Source: Microbulbifer sp. TB1203
GTDB taxonomy: Bacteria; Pseudomonadota; Gammaproteobacteria; Pseudomonadales; Cellvibrionaceae
NCBI RefSeq assembly: GCF_030997045.1
Contig: NZ_CP116899.1
Location: 3,496,001 to 3,560,000 of the forward strand
Direction of reading: 5' to 3'
DNA length: 64,000 nucleotides
The notes under the pieces were generated by a model. The model was not told the DNA's origin and searched no databases. It was given only the letters and a program-made list of their open reading frames with translations. The position numbers and the translations under genes were made by a program. Position 1 is the first letter of the stretch; each line of letters opens with the position of its first letter. This document shows positions 16,671-25,356 of this stretch, in pieces.

Positions 16671-18197
16671 ATGACAGAACAGCAGACAAGCAACAATAAA
16701 ATCCGCCGCATCGTTATCGCCGGCGGCGGCACCGCCGGCTGGACCGCAGCTGCGGCACTGGCGCGGGTACTGGGCCGGGACCACTGCGACATTACCCTGG
16801 TCGAGTCCGAGGCCATCGGTACCGTCGGTGTCGGCGAGGCCACCATTCCCACCATCCAGACTTTTCACAAAATGCTGGGAATCCGCGAAGTGGATTTTAT
16901 CCGCGCGACCCAGGCCACCTTTAAACTGGGTATCGAATTCCGCGGCTGGGGCAAACCCGACGGCCGCTACTTCCACCCCTTTGGTCACTACGGCCGCGAA
17001 TTCGACTCGATTCCGTTTCACCAGTACTGGCTGCGCGGCAGCACCATTGCCGACTGCGGCAGCCTGTCCGACTACTCCCTGTGCGCCGTGGCGGCGGAAT
17101 TGGGGCGCTTCCTGCCCGCGAACTCCGACCCCGGCTCGATACTCTCCTCGCTCGGCTACGCCTACCATTTCGATGCCGGCCTCTACGCGAAATTCCTGCG
17201 CCATTACGCCGAGGGGCTGGGCGTGAAGCGAGTAGAGGGGAAGGTGGTGGATGTGACCCTGCACACGGGTAACGGCCATATCCGCAGTCTGGTGCTGGAG
17301 TCGGGGCAGATGCTGGAGGGGGATTTCTTTATCGACTGCAGCGGCTTTGCCGGGCTGCTGATTGGCGGGGCCCTGAACGTCGGCTACGAGGACTGGTCTC
17401 ACCACCTGCCGGCGGACAGCGCCGTGGCGGTGCCCTCGGAAAATGTCGGTCCTACAAGGCCCTATACCCAATCCACCGCCAGCGCCGCCGGCTGGCAGTG
17501 GCGTATTCCCCTGCAGCACCGCACCGGCAATGGCCTGGTCTACTGCAGCGACCACCTCTCCGAAGACGAAGCCGTCGCCACACTGCTCGCCAACCTGGAG
17601 GGGCAGCCGCTGGCGGAACCGAAACGCCTGCGCTTCACCACCGGCCGGCGCCGGGAATTCTGGCACCGGAACTGCCTGGCGCTGGGACTGGCGGCGGGTT
17701 TTATGGAGCCGCTGGAGTCGACGGCCATCCACCTGGTACAGACCGGTATTTCGCGGCTGTTGCTGCTGTTTCCCGGACGCGAGTTCCACCAAGCGGACAT
17801 CGACGAATTCAACGCGCAAACGGCCCGGGAATATGAGTTTATCCGCGATTTCATCATCCTCCACTACTGCGCCAATGCGCGCAGCGAACCGCTGTGGCAA
17901 TACTGTCGCGAGATGCCGGTTCCGCAGACGCTCGCACACCGCGTCGCCCTGTTCCGCAACCGAGGCCGCATCTTTGAGCGCGAGGAAGACCTGTTCAAGA
18001 GCGCAAGCTGGCTGGCGGTGTTGATGGGTCAGGGTATTGTCCCGGAGCACCACGATCCAGTGGTGGACAACAAGCCGGAGCGGAAACTGCTGGGTATGCT
18101 GGAGGAGATGCGCCAGTTACTGCGCCGCGGCGCCGAGGCCATGCCGACACATGACGAGTTTATCGAGCAGCATTGCCGCGCGGCGCCCCTCACCTAA
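16671..18197 (+). CDS. Flavin-dependent tryptophan halogenase family protein
   Basis: 508 residues from ATG 16671. An in-frame GTG at 16632 lies inside a repeat element and is not preferred. The FAD site is IAGGGTAGWTAA (residues 16-27), the halogenase lysine corresponding to PrnA K79 is K85 in ATFKLGIEF, the family motif GWQWRIP spans 274-280, and the substrate-side EPLESTAIHL supplies E349-S350. All hallmark residues are present, so halogenation of an aromatic compound using reduced flavin is plausible. In TonB-receptor neighbourhoods such proteins are widespread and their natural substrates mostly unknown. No flavin reductase is adjacent. Confidence 0.9.
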   Translation: MTEQQTSNNKIRRIVIAGGGTAGWTAAAALARVLGRDHCDITLVESEAIGTVGVGEATIPTIQTFHKMLGIREVDFIRATQATFKLGIEFRGWGKPDGRYFHPFGHYGREFDSIPFHQYWLRGSTIADCGSLSDYSLCAVAAELGRFLPANSDPGSILSSLGYAYHFDAGLYAKFLRHYAEGLGVKRVEGKVVDVTLHTGNGHIRSLVLESGQMLEGDFFIDCSGFAGLLIGGALNVGYEDWSHHLPADSAVAVPSENVGPTRPYTQSTASAAGWQWRIPLQHRTGNGLVYCSDHLSEDEAVATLLANLEGQPLAEPKRLRFTTGRRREFWHRNCLALGLAAGFMEPLESTAIHLVQTGISRLLLLFPGREFHQADIDEFNAQTAREYEFIRDFIILHYCANARSEPLWQYCREMPVPQTLAHRVALFRNRGRIFEREEDLFKSASWLAVLMGQGIVPEHHDPVVDNKPERKLLGMLEEMRQLLRRGAEAMPTHDEFIEQHCRAAPLT

Positions 18198-18233
18198 GAC
18201 CACCACCAACTGCCCGTCGCGAACTACTCCCCG

Positions 18234-18356
18234 CTGTAGGAGCCTGCTTGCAGGCGAACAACAACGGAACTCCGCAGCCGTTCGCCTGGCAGATTTTTGC
18301 TCCTGCAAAATCTGCATTTCCGCCATCCATGGCGGTCACAACAGGCTCCTACAGAG
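18234..18356. repeat. Dispersed repeat, family C (second copy of the 5.5-kb element)
   Basis: CTGTAGGAGCCTGCTTGCAG opens a region ending CAACAGGCTCCTACAG. Its right half equals the flanks of the 5531-5605 tandem block, without the 15-bp units. A related element lies at 36086-36165. Confidence 0.75.
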
Positions 18357-18385
18357 TAGTTCTTTCCAAGTTTCGGAGTTCAACC

Positions 18386-18461
18386 GTAGGGTGCGCCGTG
18401 CGCACCGCTCCAGGGCTGCCGGGGACCTCAGGTTTTTTGGTGCGCACGGCGCACCCTACGA
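18386..18461. repeat. Perfect 21-bp inverted repeat
   Basis: GTAGGGTGCGCCGTGCGCAC and its complement are separated by about 34 bp. This lies between the convergent halogenase and VOC genes and could act as a transcription end or a REP element. Confidence 0.7.
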
Positions 18462-18506
18462 CTGTCCCGGAAAGGCGCTCCGCCGGCTTTCGCAATCAAT
18501 GCAGGC

Positions 18507-19067
18507 TCAACTCCGCTTCTCGTCAACAATCGGTACAAACTCTTCCTCGCCGTGCATCCACGCGGCGTGCCTGGGTGCTTTTTTGGTTCTGGACCACTCC
18601 TCGAGCATGTCTTCCGCCACCCGCTTCAGCTCTTTGTGCATCCCCGGCCTGGCGGTATTGGCGGCCAACTCGATGCGATGGCCGTTGGGGTCGAAGAAAT
18701 AGATGGATTTGAAAATGGTGTGATCCGTCGGGCCGAGCACGTCGATGCCGGCGGCTTCCAGTTTGTCCTTGGCCGCCAGCAGTTCGTCCATACTCTCCAC
18801 CTCCAGGGCGATGTGCTGCACCCATTGGGGCGTATTTTCGTCGCGGCCCATCTCCGGGGAGTTGGGCAGCTCGAAGAAAGCCAGCACATTGCCCATGCCT
18901 GCGTCGAGGAACACGTGCATGTAGGGGTCCGGCGCGCCGGTGGAGGGCACCTTGTCTTCGGCGATGGCCAGTTGGAAGTCCATGCCGAGGAGATCGCGGT
19001 AGAACTCCACCGTCTCCCTGGCATCCCTGCAGCGATAGGCCACGTGGTGAATGCGTTTGATCGCCAT
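18507..19067 (-). CDS. VOC/glyoxalase-superfamily protein of the hpd operon
   Basis: 186 residues with two beta-alpha-beta-beta-beta units: HHVAYRCRDARETVEFYRDLLGMDF at the start and QHIALEVESMDELL in the second half; His7/8, the His of WVQHIAL and the Glu of GHRIELA are likely metal ligands. Its start overlaps the hpd stop by one base (TGATG), so the two are translationally coupled. This suggests a role in tyrosine or homogentisate breakdown, but the reaction is not known. A broken copy of its 3' end remains upstream of the FAH gene at 8.9 kb. Confidence 0.85.
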   Translation of the reverse strand: MAIKRIHHVAYRCRDARETVEFYRDLLGMDFQLAIAEDKVPSTGAPDPYMHVFLDAGMGNVLAFFELPNSPEMGRDENTPQWVQHIALEVESMDELLAAKDKLEAAGIDVLGPTDHTIFKSIYFFDPNGHRIELAANTARPGMHKELKRVAEDMLEEWSRTKKAPRHAAWMHGEEEFVPIVDEKRS

Positions 19068-20158
19068 CAGGCCCTCGCCTTCTCTTCTTTCTTGATTGCG
19101 CCGCGCTGCAGTTGGTCGCGCTCGATGGACTCGAACAGGGCCTTGAAGTTGCCCTCGCCGAAGCCCTCGTCTTCCTTGCGCTGGATAAACTCGAAGAACA
19201 CCGGGCCGAGCATGTTGGCGGAGAAGATCTGCAGCAGCAGGCGCGGCTGGCCGCCCTCGGTGGTGCCGTCCAGCAGGATGCCGCGGGATTTCAATTCCCC
19301 GGTGGGCTCACCGTGGCCGGGCAGGCGCTCTTCCAGCATTTCGTAGTAGGTCTCTGGCGGCGGGGTCATGAATTCCATGCCGCGGGCCTTGAGCCTGTCC
19401 CAGCAGGCGAGCAGATCGTCACAGGCGAAAGCGATGTGCTGGATGCCCTCGCCGTTGTATTTCATCAGGAACTCTTCGATCTGGCCGCCGCCACCGGCGG
19501 CCTCTTCGTTCAGGGGGATGCGGATCTTGCCGTCCGGTGCGGTCATGGCCTTGGAGAGCAGGCCGGTGTACTCGCCCTTGATGTCGAAGTAGCGGATTTC
19601 GCGGAAGTTGAACAGCTCGGTGTAGTAGTTGGCCCAGTACTCCATGCGGCCGCGGTAGACGTTGTGGGTCAGGTGATCCAGGGTGTGGAAGCCGCAGCCC
19701 TGCGGATGGCGGTCGACGCCTTCGAGCCACTGGAAGTCGATATCGTAGATGGCTTCGCCTTCCCGGTAGCGGTCGATCAGGTACAGGGTGGCGCCGCCGA
19801 TGCCCTTGATCGCCGGCAGCCGCAGCTCCATGGGGCCGGTGGCTACGTCGACCGGCTGGGCGCCTTTTTTGAGTGCTTCGCTGTAGGCGAACTTGGCGTC
19901 CTTTACCCGGAAGGCCAGGCCGCAGGCGGAGGGGCCGTGCTCCTGCGCATAGTAGTAGGCGTGGCTGTTGGGCTCGTAGTTGGTGATAAAGTTGATATCG
20001 CCCTGGCGCCACAGCTCCACGTCTTTGGACCGGTGCCGGGCGACCTTCTCGAAGCCCATGGCCTCGAATACGGTCTCGAGGATGCCTTTCTCAGGAGCGG
20101 TAAACTCCACAAATTCAAAGCCGTCGAGACCCATGGGGTTTTCAAACAAATCGGACAT
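19067..20158 (-). CDS. hpd: 4-hydroxyphenylpyruvate dioxygenase
   Basis: 363 residues, normal length. The enzyme converts 4-hydroxyphenylpyruvate to homogentisate using Fe(II) and O2. The C-terminal catalytic domain shows the iron ligands in FHTLDHLTHNV, GIQHIAFACDD and FFEFIQRK, and the terminal GFGEGNFKALFESIE that gates the active site. The start at 20158 follows GGGAGGG. It is the first gene of a unit with the VOC gene and carries a tandem dyad upstream that is shared with the FAH gene 11 kb away. Confidence 0.95.
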   Translation of the reverse strand: MSDLFENPMGLDGFEFVEFTAPEKGILETVFEAMGFEKVARHRSKDVELWRQGDINFITNYEPNSHAYYYAQEHGPSACGLAFRVKDAKFAYSEALKKGAQPVDVATGPMELRLPAIKGIGGATLYLIDRYREGEAIYDIDFQWLEGVDRHPQGCGFHTLDHLTHNVYRGRMEYWANYYTELFNFREIRYFDIKGEYTGLLSKAMTAPDGKIRIPLNEEAAGGGGQIEEFLMKYNGEGIQHIAFACDDLLACWDRLKARGMEFMTPPPETYYEMLEERLPGHGEPTGELKSRGILLDGTTEGGQPRLLLQIFSANMLGPVFFEFIQRKEDEGFGEGNFKALFESIERDQLQRGAIKKEEKARA

Positions 20159-20215
20159 TCGGCCCTCCCTTTTTTTCTCTCATTGCACCGCCGTCGGGGC
20201 GCGGCAGCAGACTCA

Positions 20216-20266
20216 TTAGTTTCAAGTGCAACCAATTTAGTTACAATTGCAACTACAGTCAAGGGG
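20216..20266. promoter_or_regulatory. Tandem operator region of hpd
   Basis: Two adjacent dyads: GTTTCAAGTGCAAC and the 18-bp imperfect palindrome at 20238-20255 (TAGTTACAATTGCAACTA). The whole block aligns with 8922-8972 upstream of the FAH gene. Confidence 0.7.
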
Positions 20267-20311
20267 GCTGAATTTGGGATCTCGCCGCCTATCTGCAGCG
20301 AACTGGCGGAA

Positions 20312-20342
20312 CCCGGCCAGGCAACTCTGCCACCTGGCCGGG
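20312..20342. terminator. Strong hairpin between the lipoprotein gene and hpd
   Basis: CCCGGCCAGG and CCTGGCCGGG form a 10-bp perfect stem. There is no T-run on either strand, so termination is only possible, not certain. Confidence 0.4.
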
Positions 20343-20395
20343 AGGAATCGCGGGCGGTTTGCGGGTGCTGCGGCGCTCAGGCCGCGTCGGAGAAT

Positions 20396-20653
20396 CTATT
20401 CGTGCTCCACGCCACAGCTGCCGGTGTCGGACCTGCAGTCTCCACCCTCGTGAAAAGCACCCCTGATCTCATCGCACTGCTCCTTGGTAACCGGGCTCGC
20501 GCAGGATGTTTCCGTTCTCTGGCAGCACCCGGTCGGCCCCCCAGCCCTGTTCTGTTGTTCGTTTTCCCGCTGGTCATCCGGTGGAGCACAGGCCGCAAAC
20601 AACACGGTCAATGCGAATACCGCCAGTACTTTGGCTGAAGCCTTTACGCTCAT
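20396..20653 (-). CDS. Small cysteine-rich lipoprotein
   Basis: 85 residues from ATG 20653, which has an excellent GAGGAGG seven bases upstream; the longer frame to 20683 is not needed. A lipoprotein signal ends in LFAAC, with acylation at Cys22. The mature part is short, charged and contains further cysteines (GCCQ, SCAS, QCDE, DCRS, SCGV) that could form disulfides. Asp is not at +2, so outer-membrane sorting is expected. No recognised domain. Confidence 0.75.
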   Translation of the reverse strand: MSVKASAKVLAVFALTVLFAACAPPDDQRENEQQNRAGGPTGCCQRTETSCASPVTKEQCDEIRGAFHEGGDCRSDTGSCGVEHE

Positions 20654-20895
20654 GGGTACCTCCTCTCGGGTACATATCGGCACCCCGCACCGGCGGGGCT
20701 ATGGGTTATCGGCCACTGTGGACACCGGCACCTAGTCATACTCGACCGGATATGTATTCACTGTAGCCCAGCAGCGATTTGTCCTGAATCGCAATTACGC
20801 CCTTTCTGAATTCCGCTGAGCCGTTACAATCGGCCCCCGTTTGCAGGCCCGTGTCGCGGAGCCCCACCCCGAGTTCACTGACAACAGGACGCCCT

Positions 20896-21876
20896 ATGAT
20901 CCTCGCCGCCCTCGCCATCGCTGCCGGTTTCGCCCTGCTGATCTGGAGCGCCGACCGCTTCGTGGACGGCGCCGCGGCCACCGCGAAGCACGCCGGTATG
21001 CCGCCCCTGCTGATCGGCATGGTGATCGTCGGTTTCGGCACCTCGGCGCCGGAGATGGTGGTGTCGGCGATGGCGGCCCTGGACGGCAGCCCGGGCTTGG
21101 CGCTGGGCAACGCCTACGGCTCCAATATTGCCAACACCGGGCTGATCCTGGGGTTCACCGCGCTGCTGATACCGCTGACAATGCACTCCAGGATTGTGCG
21201 CAAGGAGCTGCCGCTGCTGCTGGCGATCAGCTGCCTGACCGGCGCTTTCCTGTGGAACGACAGCCTGGAGCGTTGGGAGGCGCTGGTGCTGCTGCTGGGC
21301 TTCTTCGGCCTGGTGGGCTGGTCCATTTTCTCCGCCCTGCGCGGGAAGGGGGACGACTTCGGCGAGGAAATGGAGAGCGAGCTGGAAGCCCATCCAATGA
21401 CGCTGCCGCGCGCACTCTTCTGGCTGGCCGTGGGCCTCACGCTGCTGATCGTCAGTTCGCGCATCCTGGTTTGGGGCGCGGTGACCATCGCCGAGTCGCT
21501 GGGGGTCAGCGACCTGATCATCGGCCTCACCATCGTCGCCCTGGGTACCTCGCTGCCGGAACTGGCGGCCACGGTGATCGCCGCGCGCAAGGGCGAGCAC
21601 GATATCGCCATCGGCAATGTGGTGGGTTCGAACATGTTCAACCTGCTGGCGGTGGTGGGGATCGCTGGCGCCATCGCGCCCATGTCGAACGTTCCGCCGG
21701 AAGTGCTGACCCGGGACTGGCCGGTGATGGTGGGGCTGACGGTGGCGCTGTTCGTTTTCGGTTATGGCTTTCGCGGCCAGGGGCAGATCAACCGCTGGGG
21801 GGGCGGAGTGCTGCTGCTCGCCTATATCGTCTACAACGCCTATCTGGTGATGACGATTACGCGGGCGGTGGTTTAA
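20896..21876 (+). CDS. Calcium/sodium antiporter (CaCA family, YrbG-like)
   Basis: 326 residues from ATG 20896. Ten or so membrane helices are arranged as two inverted halves. The duplicated alpha-repeats are exact: GFGTSAPEMVVS with GNAYGSNIANTGLILG in the first half, and ALGTSLPELAAT with GNVVGSNMFNLLAVVG in the second. The acidic loop (DDFGEEMESELEAH) between the halves is typical. These proteins exchange Ca2+ for Na+ (sometimes K+) across the inner membrane. The gene stands alone. Confidence 0.94.
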   Translation: MILAALAIAAGFALLIWSADRFVDGAAATAKHAGMPPLLIGMVIVGFGTSAPEMVVSAMAALDGSPGLALGNAYGSNIANTGLILGFTALLIPLTMHSRIVRKELPLLLAISCLTGAFLWNDSLERWEALVLLLGFFGLVGWSIFSALRGKGDDFGEEMESELEAHPMTLPRALFWLAVGLTLLIVSSRILVWGAVTIAESLGVSDLIIGLTIVALGTSLPELAATVIAARKGEHDIAIGNVVGSNMFNLLAVVGIAGAIAPMSNVPPEVLTRDWPVMVGLTVALFVFGYGFRGQGQINRWGGGVLLLAYIVYNAYLVMTITRAVV

Positions 21877-21939
21877 CACTCCGGCGAGCCTCCGGCCCGC
21901 ATGCCGAGCTGGAGCTCGGCGTTCCCAGGGCGCCCGCTC

Positions 21940-22260
21940 CTACAGTTGCTCTTCGAAACGGCGCAGCTGTGCCTGAAGGTGCTCAATTTCCTCCAGCAGT
22001 TCTATCGCCAGCGCCGCGCCGGGCAGGTTCACACCCAGGTCCCGCTTCAGGCTCCGCACCCGTCGCACCCGCCGCACGCAGATACCGCTGAAACGCCACT
22101 GGGTCCGCCCCTGGCCCAGGGGTTCGATAACTCCCTCCTCCACCAGCGCGAGAACCTCCTCCGCCGGCAGTTCGCAGGCGCGGCAGAGTTCGCTGAGGGT
22201 GAGTTCGTAGCGCTCGTCGAGCAGCGCGCCGCTGATCTCCTCCGCAAGTTGGGTTTTCAT
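21940..22260 (-). CDS. cbpM: Chaperone modulatory protein CbpM
   Basis: 106 residues of the MerR-like CbpM type: ELTLSELCRACELPAEEVLALVEEGVIEP, then WRFSGICVRRVRRVRSLKRDLGVNLPGAALAIELL and a leucine-rich C-terminal coiled coil. CbpM binds and inhibits the J domain of CbpA. It begins five bases after the cbpA stop, which fits an operon. Confidence 0.92.
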   Translation of the reverse strand: MKTQLAEEISGALLDERYELTLSELCRACELPAEEVLALVEEGVIEPLGQGRTQWRFSGICVRRVRRVRSLKRDLGVNLPGAALAIELLEEIEHLQAQLRRFEEQL

Positions 22261-22264
22261 TGCG

Positions 22265-23218
22265 TCAGCCTCCCATGCCGCTTCGCGGATTGAAGTCGAA
22301 GGCGTCGCCGAAGCGGCGGTAGGCCTCCTTCTCCGCCTCGGTGTCAGCCGGCGGCGGGACCACCTTCAACACTACATAGAAGTCTCCGGGCTCCGCGGCC
22401 GGTATGCCGCGGCCCCTGAGCCGCAGCTTGCCGCCGGTGGCACTGTTGGCGGGCACGGTGAGATTGACCGCGCCCTCCGGCGTGGGCACCCGCACCTTCG
22501 CTCCCAGCGCCGCCTCCCAGGGAGTTACCGGCAGGTCCAGGTACACCGTCTTGCCCTCCACCGAATAGAACGGGTGAGGATTGAAGTGGATCTCCAGGTA
22601 CAGGTCCCCGGTGCCGCCACCGCCGAATCCCGGTTCTCCCTGACCCGCCAGGCGTATCTGCTGGCCCTCCGTGACACCCTTGGGAATCTTCACGTTGAGG
22701 GTGCGCTCGCGCAGCTGCGGGCGGCCGTCCGGGCCCAGTTCGGAGTGCTTCAAAGTGATCTGGCGGGTGGCGCCGCGGTAGCTGTCCTCCAGGTCGATGG
22801 CGATCCTGGCGTAGGTGTTCTCGCCCCGGGCGCGGTACTCGCGCCGAAAGCCGCCGCCGAATCCCGGGGAAAATCCGCCGCGGCCAAACAGGCTCTCGAA
22901 GAAGTCGCTGAACATCTCCGGATCCGCCTCGGTAAAGCCGCCACCGTGAAACTCGAAGCCCTGGTCCCAGTCCGGCGGCGGGCGGAACTCCTGCCCCGAC
23001 TGCCAGCCGCTGCCCAACTGGTCGTAGGCGGCGCGCTTCTCCGGGTCCTTGAGCACCTCGTAGGCCTCGCTGACCTCCTTGAAGCGGTCCTCGGCACTCG
23101 CCTCCGCACTCACGTCCGGATGATATTTGCGCGCCAGCTTGCGGTAGGCACGCTTGATCTCATCCTGGCTGGCGTCGCGTTCGAGGCCGAGGATTTTGTA
23201 GTAGTCCTTGTATTCCAT
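22265..23218 (-). CDS. cbpA: Curved-DNA-binding DnaJ-like co-chaperone CbpA
   Basis: 317 residues from ATG 23218. The J domain (DYYKILGL ... AYRKLARKYHPDVS ... YEVLKDPEKRAAYDQLG) includes the HPD motif. A G/F-rich linker (FGRGGFSPGFGGGFRREY) follows, and the C-terminal substrate domains (LNVKIPKGVTEGQQIRLAGQGE, GDLYLEIHF, LRLRGRGIP) lack the zinc finger, as expected for CbpA. It stimulates DnaK and binds curved DNA. The upstream frame extension to 23290 has no support. Confidence 0.95.
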   Translation of the reverse strand: MEYKDYYKILGLERDASQDEIKRAYRKLARKYHPDVSAEASAEDRFKEVSEAYEVLKDPEKRAAYDQLGSGWQSGQEFRPPPDWDQGFEFHGGGFTEADPEMFSDFFESLFGRGGFSPGFGGGFRREYRARGENTYARIAIDLEDSYRGATRQITLKHSELGPDGRPQLRERTLNVKIPKGVTEGQQIRLAGQGEPGFGGGGTGDLYLEIHFNPHPFYSVEGKTVYLDLPVTPWEAALGAKVRVPTPEGAVNLTVPANSATGGKLRLRGRGIPAAEPGDFYVVLKVVPPPADTEAEKEAYRRFGDAFDFNPRSGMGG

Positions 23219-23332
23219 GCGTGCTCGGGGTTGCGACCAGATTCGGCACTCTCTCAATTCAGGAAAGCCGAAAAGCACCGCATTTTCCACGAGACTGACG
23301 TACCGCTCTCCTCCTCCGGCTCGCCCCGGCGC

Positions 23333-25162
23333 TTATTCGAAAAAGTAGCTGCCTCCCAGCAACAGGAATACATCACCTGTTTCGTTCTCGCGGGTGGGCA
23401 CCAGCATGTCGTCGTAGCCGTCGCCATTGACATCTCCCACACCGGCAACAGTGGAGACTTCGCCGGTATAGCCAGTCAAGGAGGTTCCGCCAGTATAGAA
23501 GCGGACCATACGGTTTGAACGTTCATACAGCGAGACTTCCCGGGGGATATCGGCACCGCCGTAAATCAGGGTAAAACTGCCCGCATTGATATAGGTGTCG
23601 TGGGTGTCCATGACGGCCAGATCGTTGTAGTCGTCGCCATTCACATCCCCCACGGATAAGGCCCGACAGGAGCCTCTGCCGATCACGGAAAAACCGCCGT
23701 TCGGCGCGTCGTCAAACACCGTTTCCTCCGATTGCAGCTGCACCGTCTCCGGGAAATTGCCGCTGCCATAAATAATGCGCAGTCTCTCAGCGCTTCCCTC
23801 GTCGTTGCCGTCCTGGCCCAGGGCTATTTCGTCCAAGCCATCGCCATTGAGATCATTGACGATGGATAGGCAGCGACCGAGGCGGGTTCCGGTTTCTGGT
23901 ACGGAGGTGACTACCATGCCACCGGGGATGGTCTGCGCGAACGTATCCACCGTGGTCACACGGGGGAAATTACCGTTGCCGTAAAACAGATAGGCGCGCC
24001 CCTCGGATTGGTCATCAATGGAAGTTTCCGATGTGAGCAGGTCGTCGATACCGTCTCCGTTGACGTCGCCGAAACCATCCTGCGGTATCCAGCCGAAGCT
24101 GTCCCCGGCGTAACCGGCCTCGGCCATCTGGAAGGTATAGATTCCGTACTCCGCGTCGGTCGATGGAATCTCGCTGACGTCCGCTCCACCGGGTACGACA
24201 AAGAACTGCCCGTAGCTCGGCTCCGTCGGTTCGACACCGGTCATCGCCATATCGACGGCACCATCACCGTTGATATCACCCACGCCGCGGGTAAAGTAGC
24301 GGGATTCCCCCGATACGATTGCATTGAACTCAGCCGTTTGCAGGCCCACTTGGGTATTGTTGTTGATAGTGACTTCCGTATAGGGCTCCGGCACCGGGTC
24401 GGCTCCACCAAAGATGGCTGCGGAGACGCGGTTGCCGAGGGCGATATCGTCGTAGCCGTCGGCATTGAAATCGCCGAGGGGGCTGACCTCGAGCAGGTAG
24501 TCCCCCCAGTTGAAATGGTGGCCCAGTGCCGGATCCATGTTTTCGGGCCACGCCAGCAGGTCGTAGTGGCTGTCGAACTGGCCTCGGCCGTAAAGCACCG
24601 CCATTTCGGGATAACTCGTCTCCGCGCGCTTGTATAGGATGCCGAAATCGTCGCGCCCGTCGCCGTTGAAATCGCCCAGACCAGCGACATCGTTTCGCGG
24701 AGAGAAAGATTCAGGCCCCACCCGGAAAGTGACAAACTTCACCACGTCGGTATCCCCGAGGGCCTCCAGATCCAGCTCGCGCAGACGTATTGAGAAATTG
24801 ATCTTAAATCGCTGTCGCACCGCCCCTCCGTCACTGTCTTCGCCGCGGATATTAATAACCGCCTGATCGTCGCCGAGAAAACTGCTGTCCGGCTGGTAAC
24901 GGTAGATGCAGTCATCCTCTTCAATCAGCTCGCCTGATGTCGGTCCTTGGCCGAGCTCACAGCGGCTCTCGCGCATGGGAGTAGTGGGATATAGAGAAAT
25001 GTAGTCGCTGAGTTCGCCGATATTCAGCAACTCCTCAATGGTCTGGGTTGCAAGTACCCGCTCATCGTTGCCGGAATCTTCGCCTCCATCGCCGCTGCAA
25101 GCGCCCAGCAGAAAGCTGGCGCTCATTGAGCCGATTGTCCTCAACAGATTTATCGTTTTCAA
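23333..25162 (-). CDS. FG-GAP/integrin-like repeat lipoprotein
   Basis: 609 residues. The lipoprotein signal ends SFLLGAC (Cys22). The body carries seven calcium-binding FG-GAP loops of the form DxNxDGxxD (DFNGDGRDD, DFNADGYDD, DINGDGAVD, DVNGDGIDD, DLNGDGLDE, DVNGDDYND, DVNGDGYDD), about 60-70 residues apart, consistent with a seven-bladed beta-propeller like integrin alpha. Probably surface or periplasmic, in adhesion or matrix binding; no partner gene is adjacent. Confidence 0.88.
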   Translation of the reverse strand: MKTINLLRTIGSMSASFLLGACSGDGGEDSGNDERVLATQTIEELLNIGELSDYISLYPTTPMRESRCELGQGPTSGELIEEDDCIYRYQPDSSFLGDDQAVINIRGEDSDGGAVRQRFKINFSIRLRELDLEALGDTDVVKFVTFRVGPESFSPRNDVAGLGDFNGDGRDDFGILYKRAETSYPEMAVLYGRGQFDSHYDLLAWPENMDPALGHHFNWGDYLLEVSPLGDFNADGYDDIALGNRVSAAIFGGADPVPEPYTEVTINNNTQVGLQTAEFNAIVSGESRYFTRGVGDINGDGAVDMAMTGVEPTEPSYGQFFVVPGGADVSEIPSTDAEYGIYTFQMAEAGYAGDSFGWIPQDGFGDVNGDGIDDLLTSETSIDDQSEGRAYLFYGNGNFPRVTTVDTFAQTIPGGMVVTSVPETGTRLGRCLSIVNDLNGDGLDEIALGQDGNDEGSAERLRIIYGSGNFPETVQLQSEETVFDDAPNGGFSVIGRGSCRALSVGDVNGDDYNDLAVMDTHDTYINAGSFTLIYGGADIPREVSLYERSNRMVRFYTGGTSLTGYTGEVSTVAGVGDVNGDGYDDMLVPTRENETGDVFLLLGGSYFFE

Positions 25163-25328
25163 AGTTACTTCCTGGTGTCAGCCTCAAGTGATGCGGCAAT
25201 GTTACACGAGCCTTTCTCGACGGACACAATGAGTTTCTCGACGGCTGTTTCGAAGAGGACACCGGATACATTAGACAACATGATTGCGTTTTTTCGACCA
25301 GTATTTGTGTTGAGTCTTATCGCCCAGT

Positions 25329-25352
25329 AAAAAGCCGTCCTTGGGCGGCTTT
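25329..25352 (-). terminator. Intrinsic terminator of the flotillin relic
   Basis: On the minus strand AAAGCCGCCC and GGACGGCTTT form the stem, followed by a run of T. Confidence 0.8.
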
Positions 25353-25356
25353 GGTT

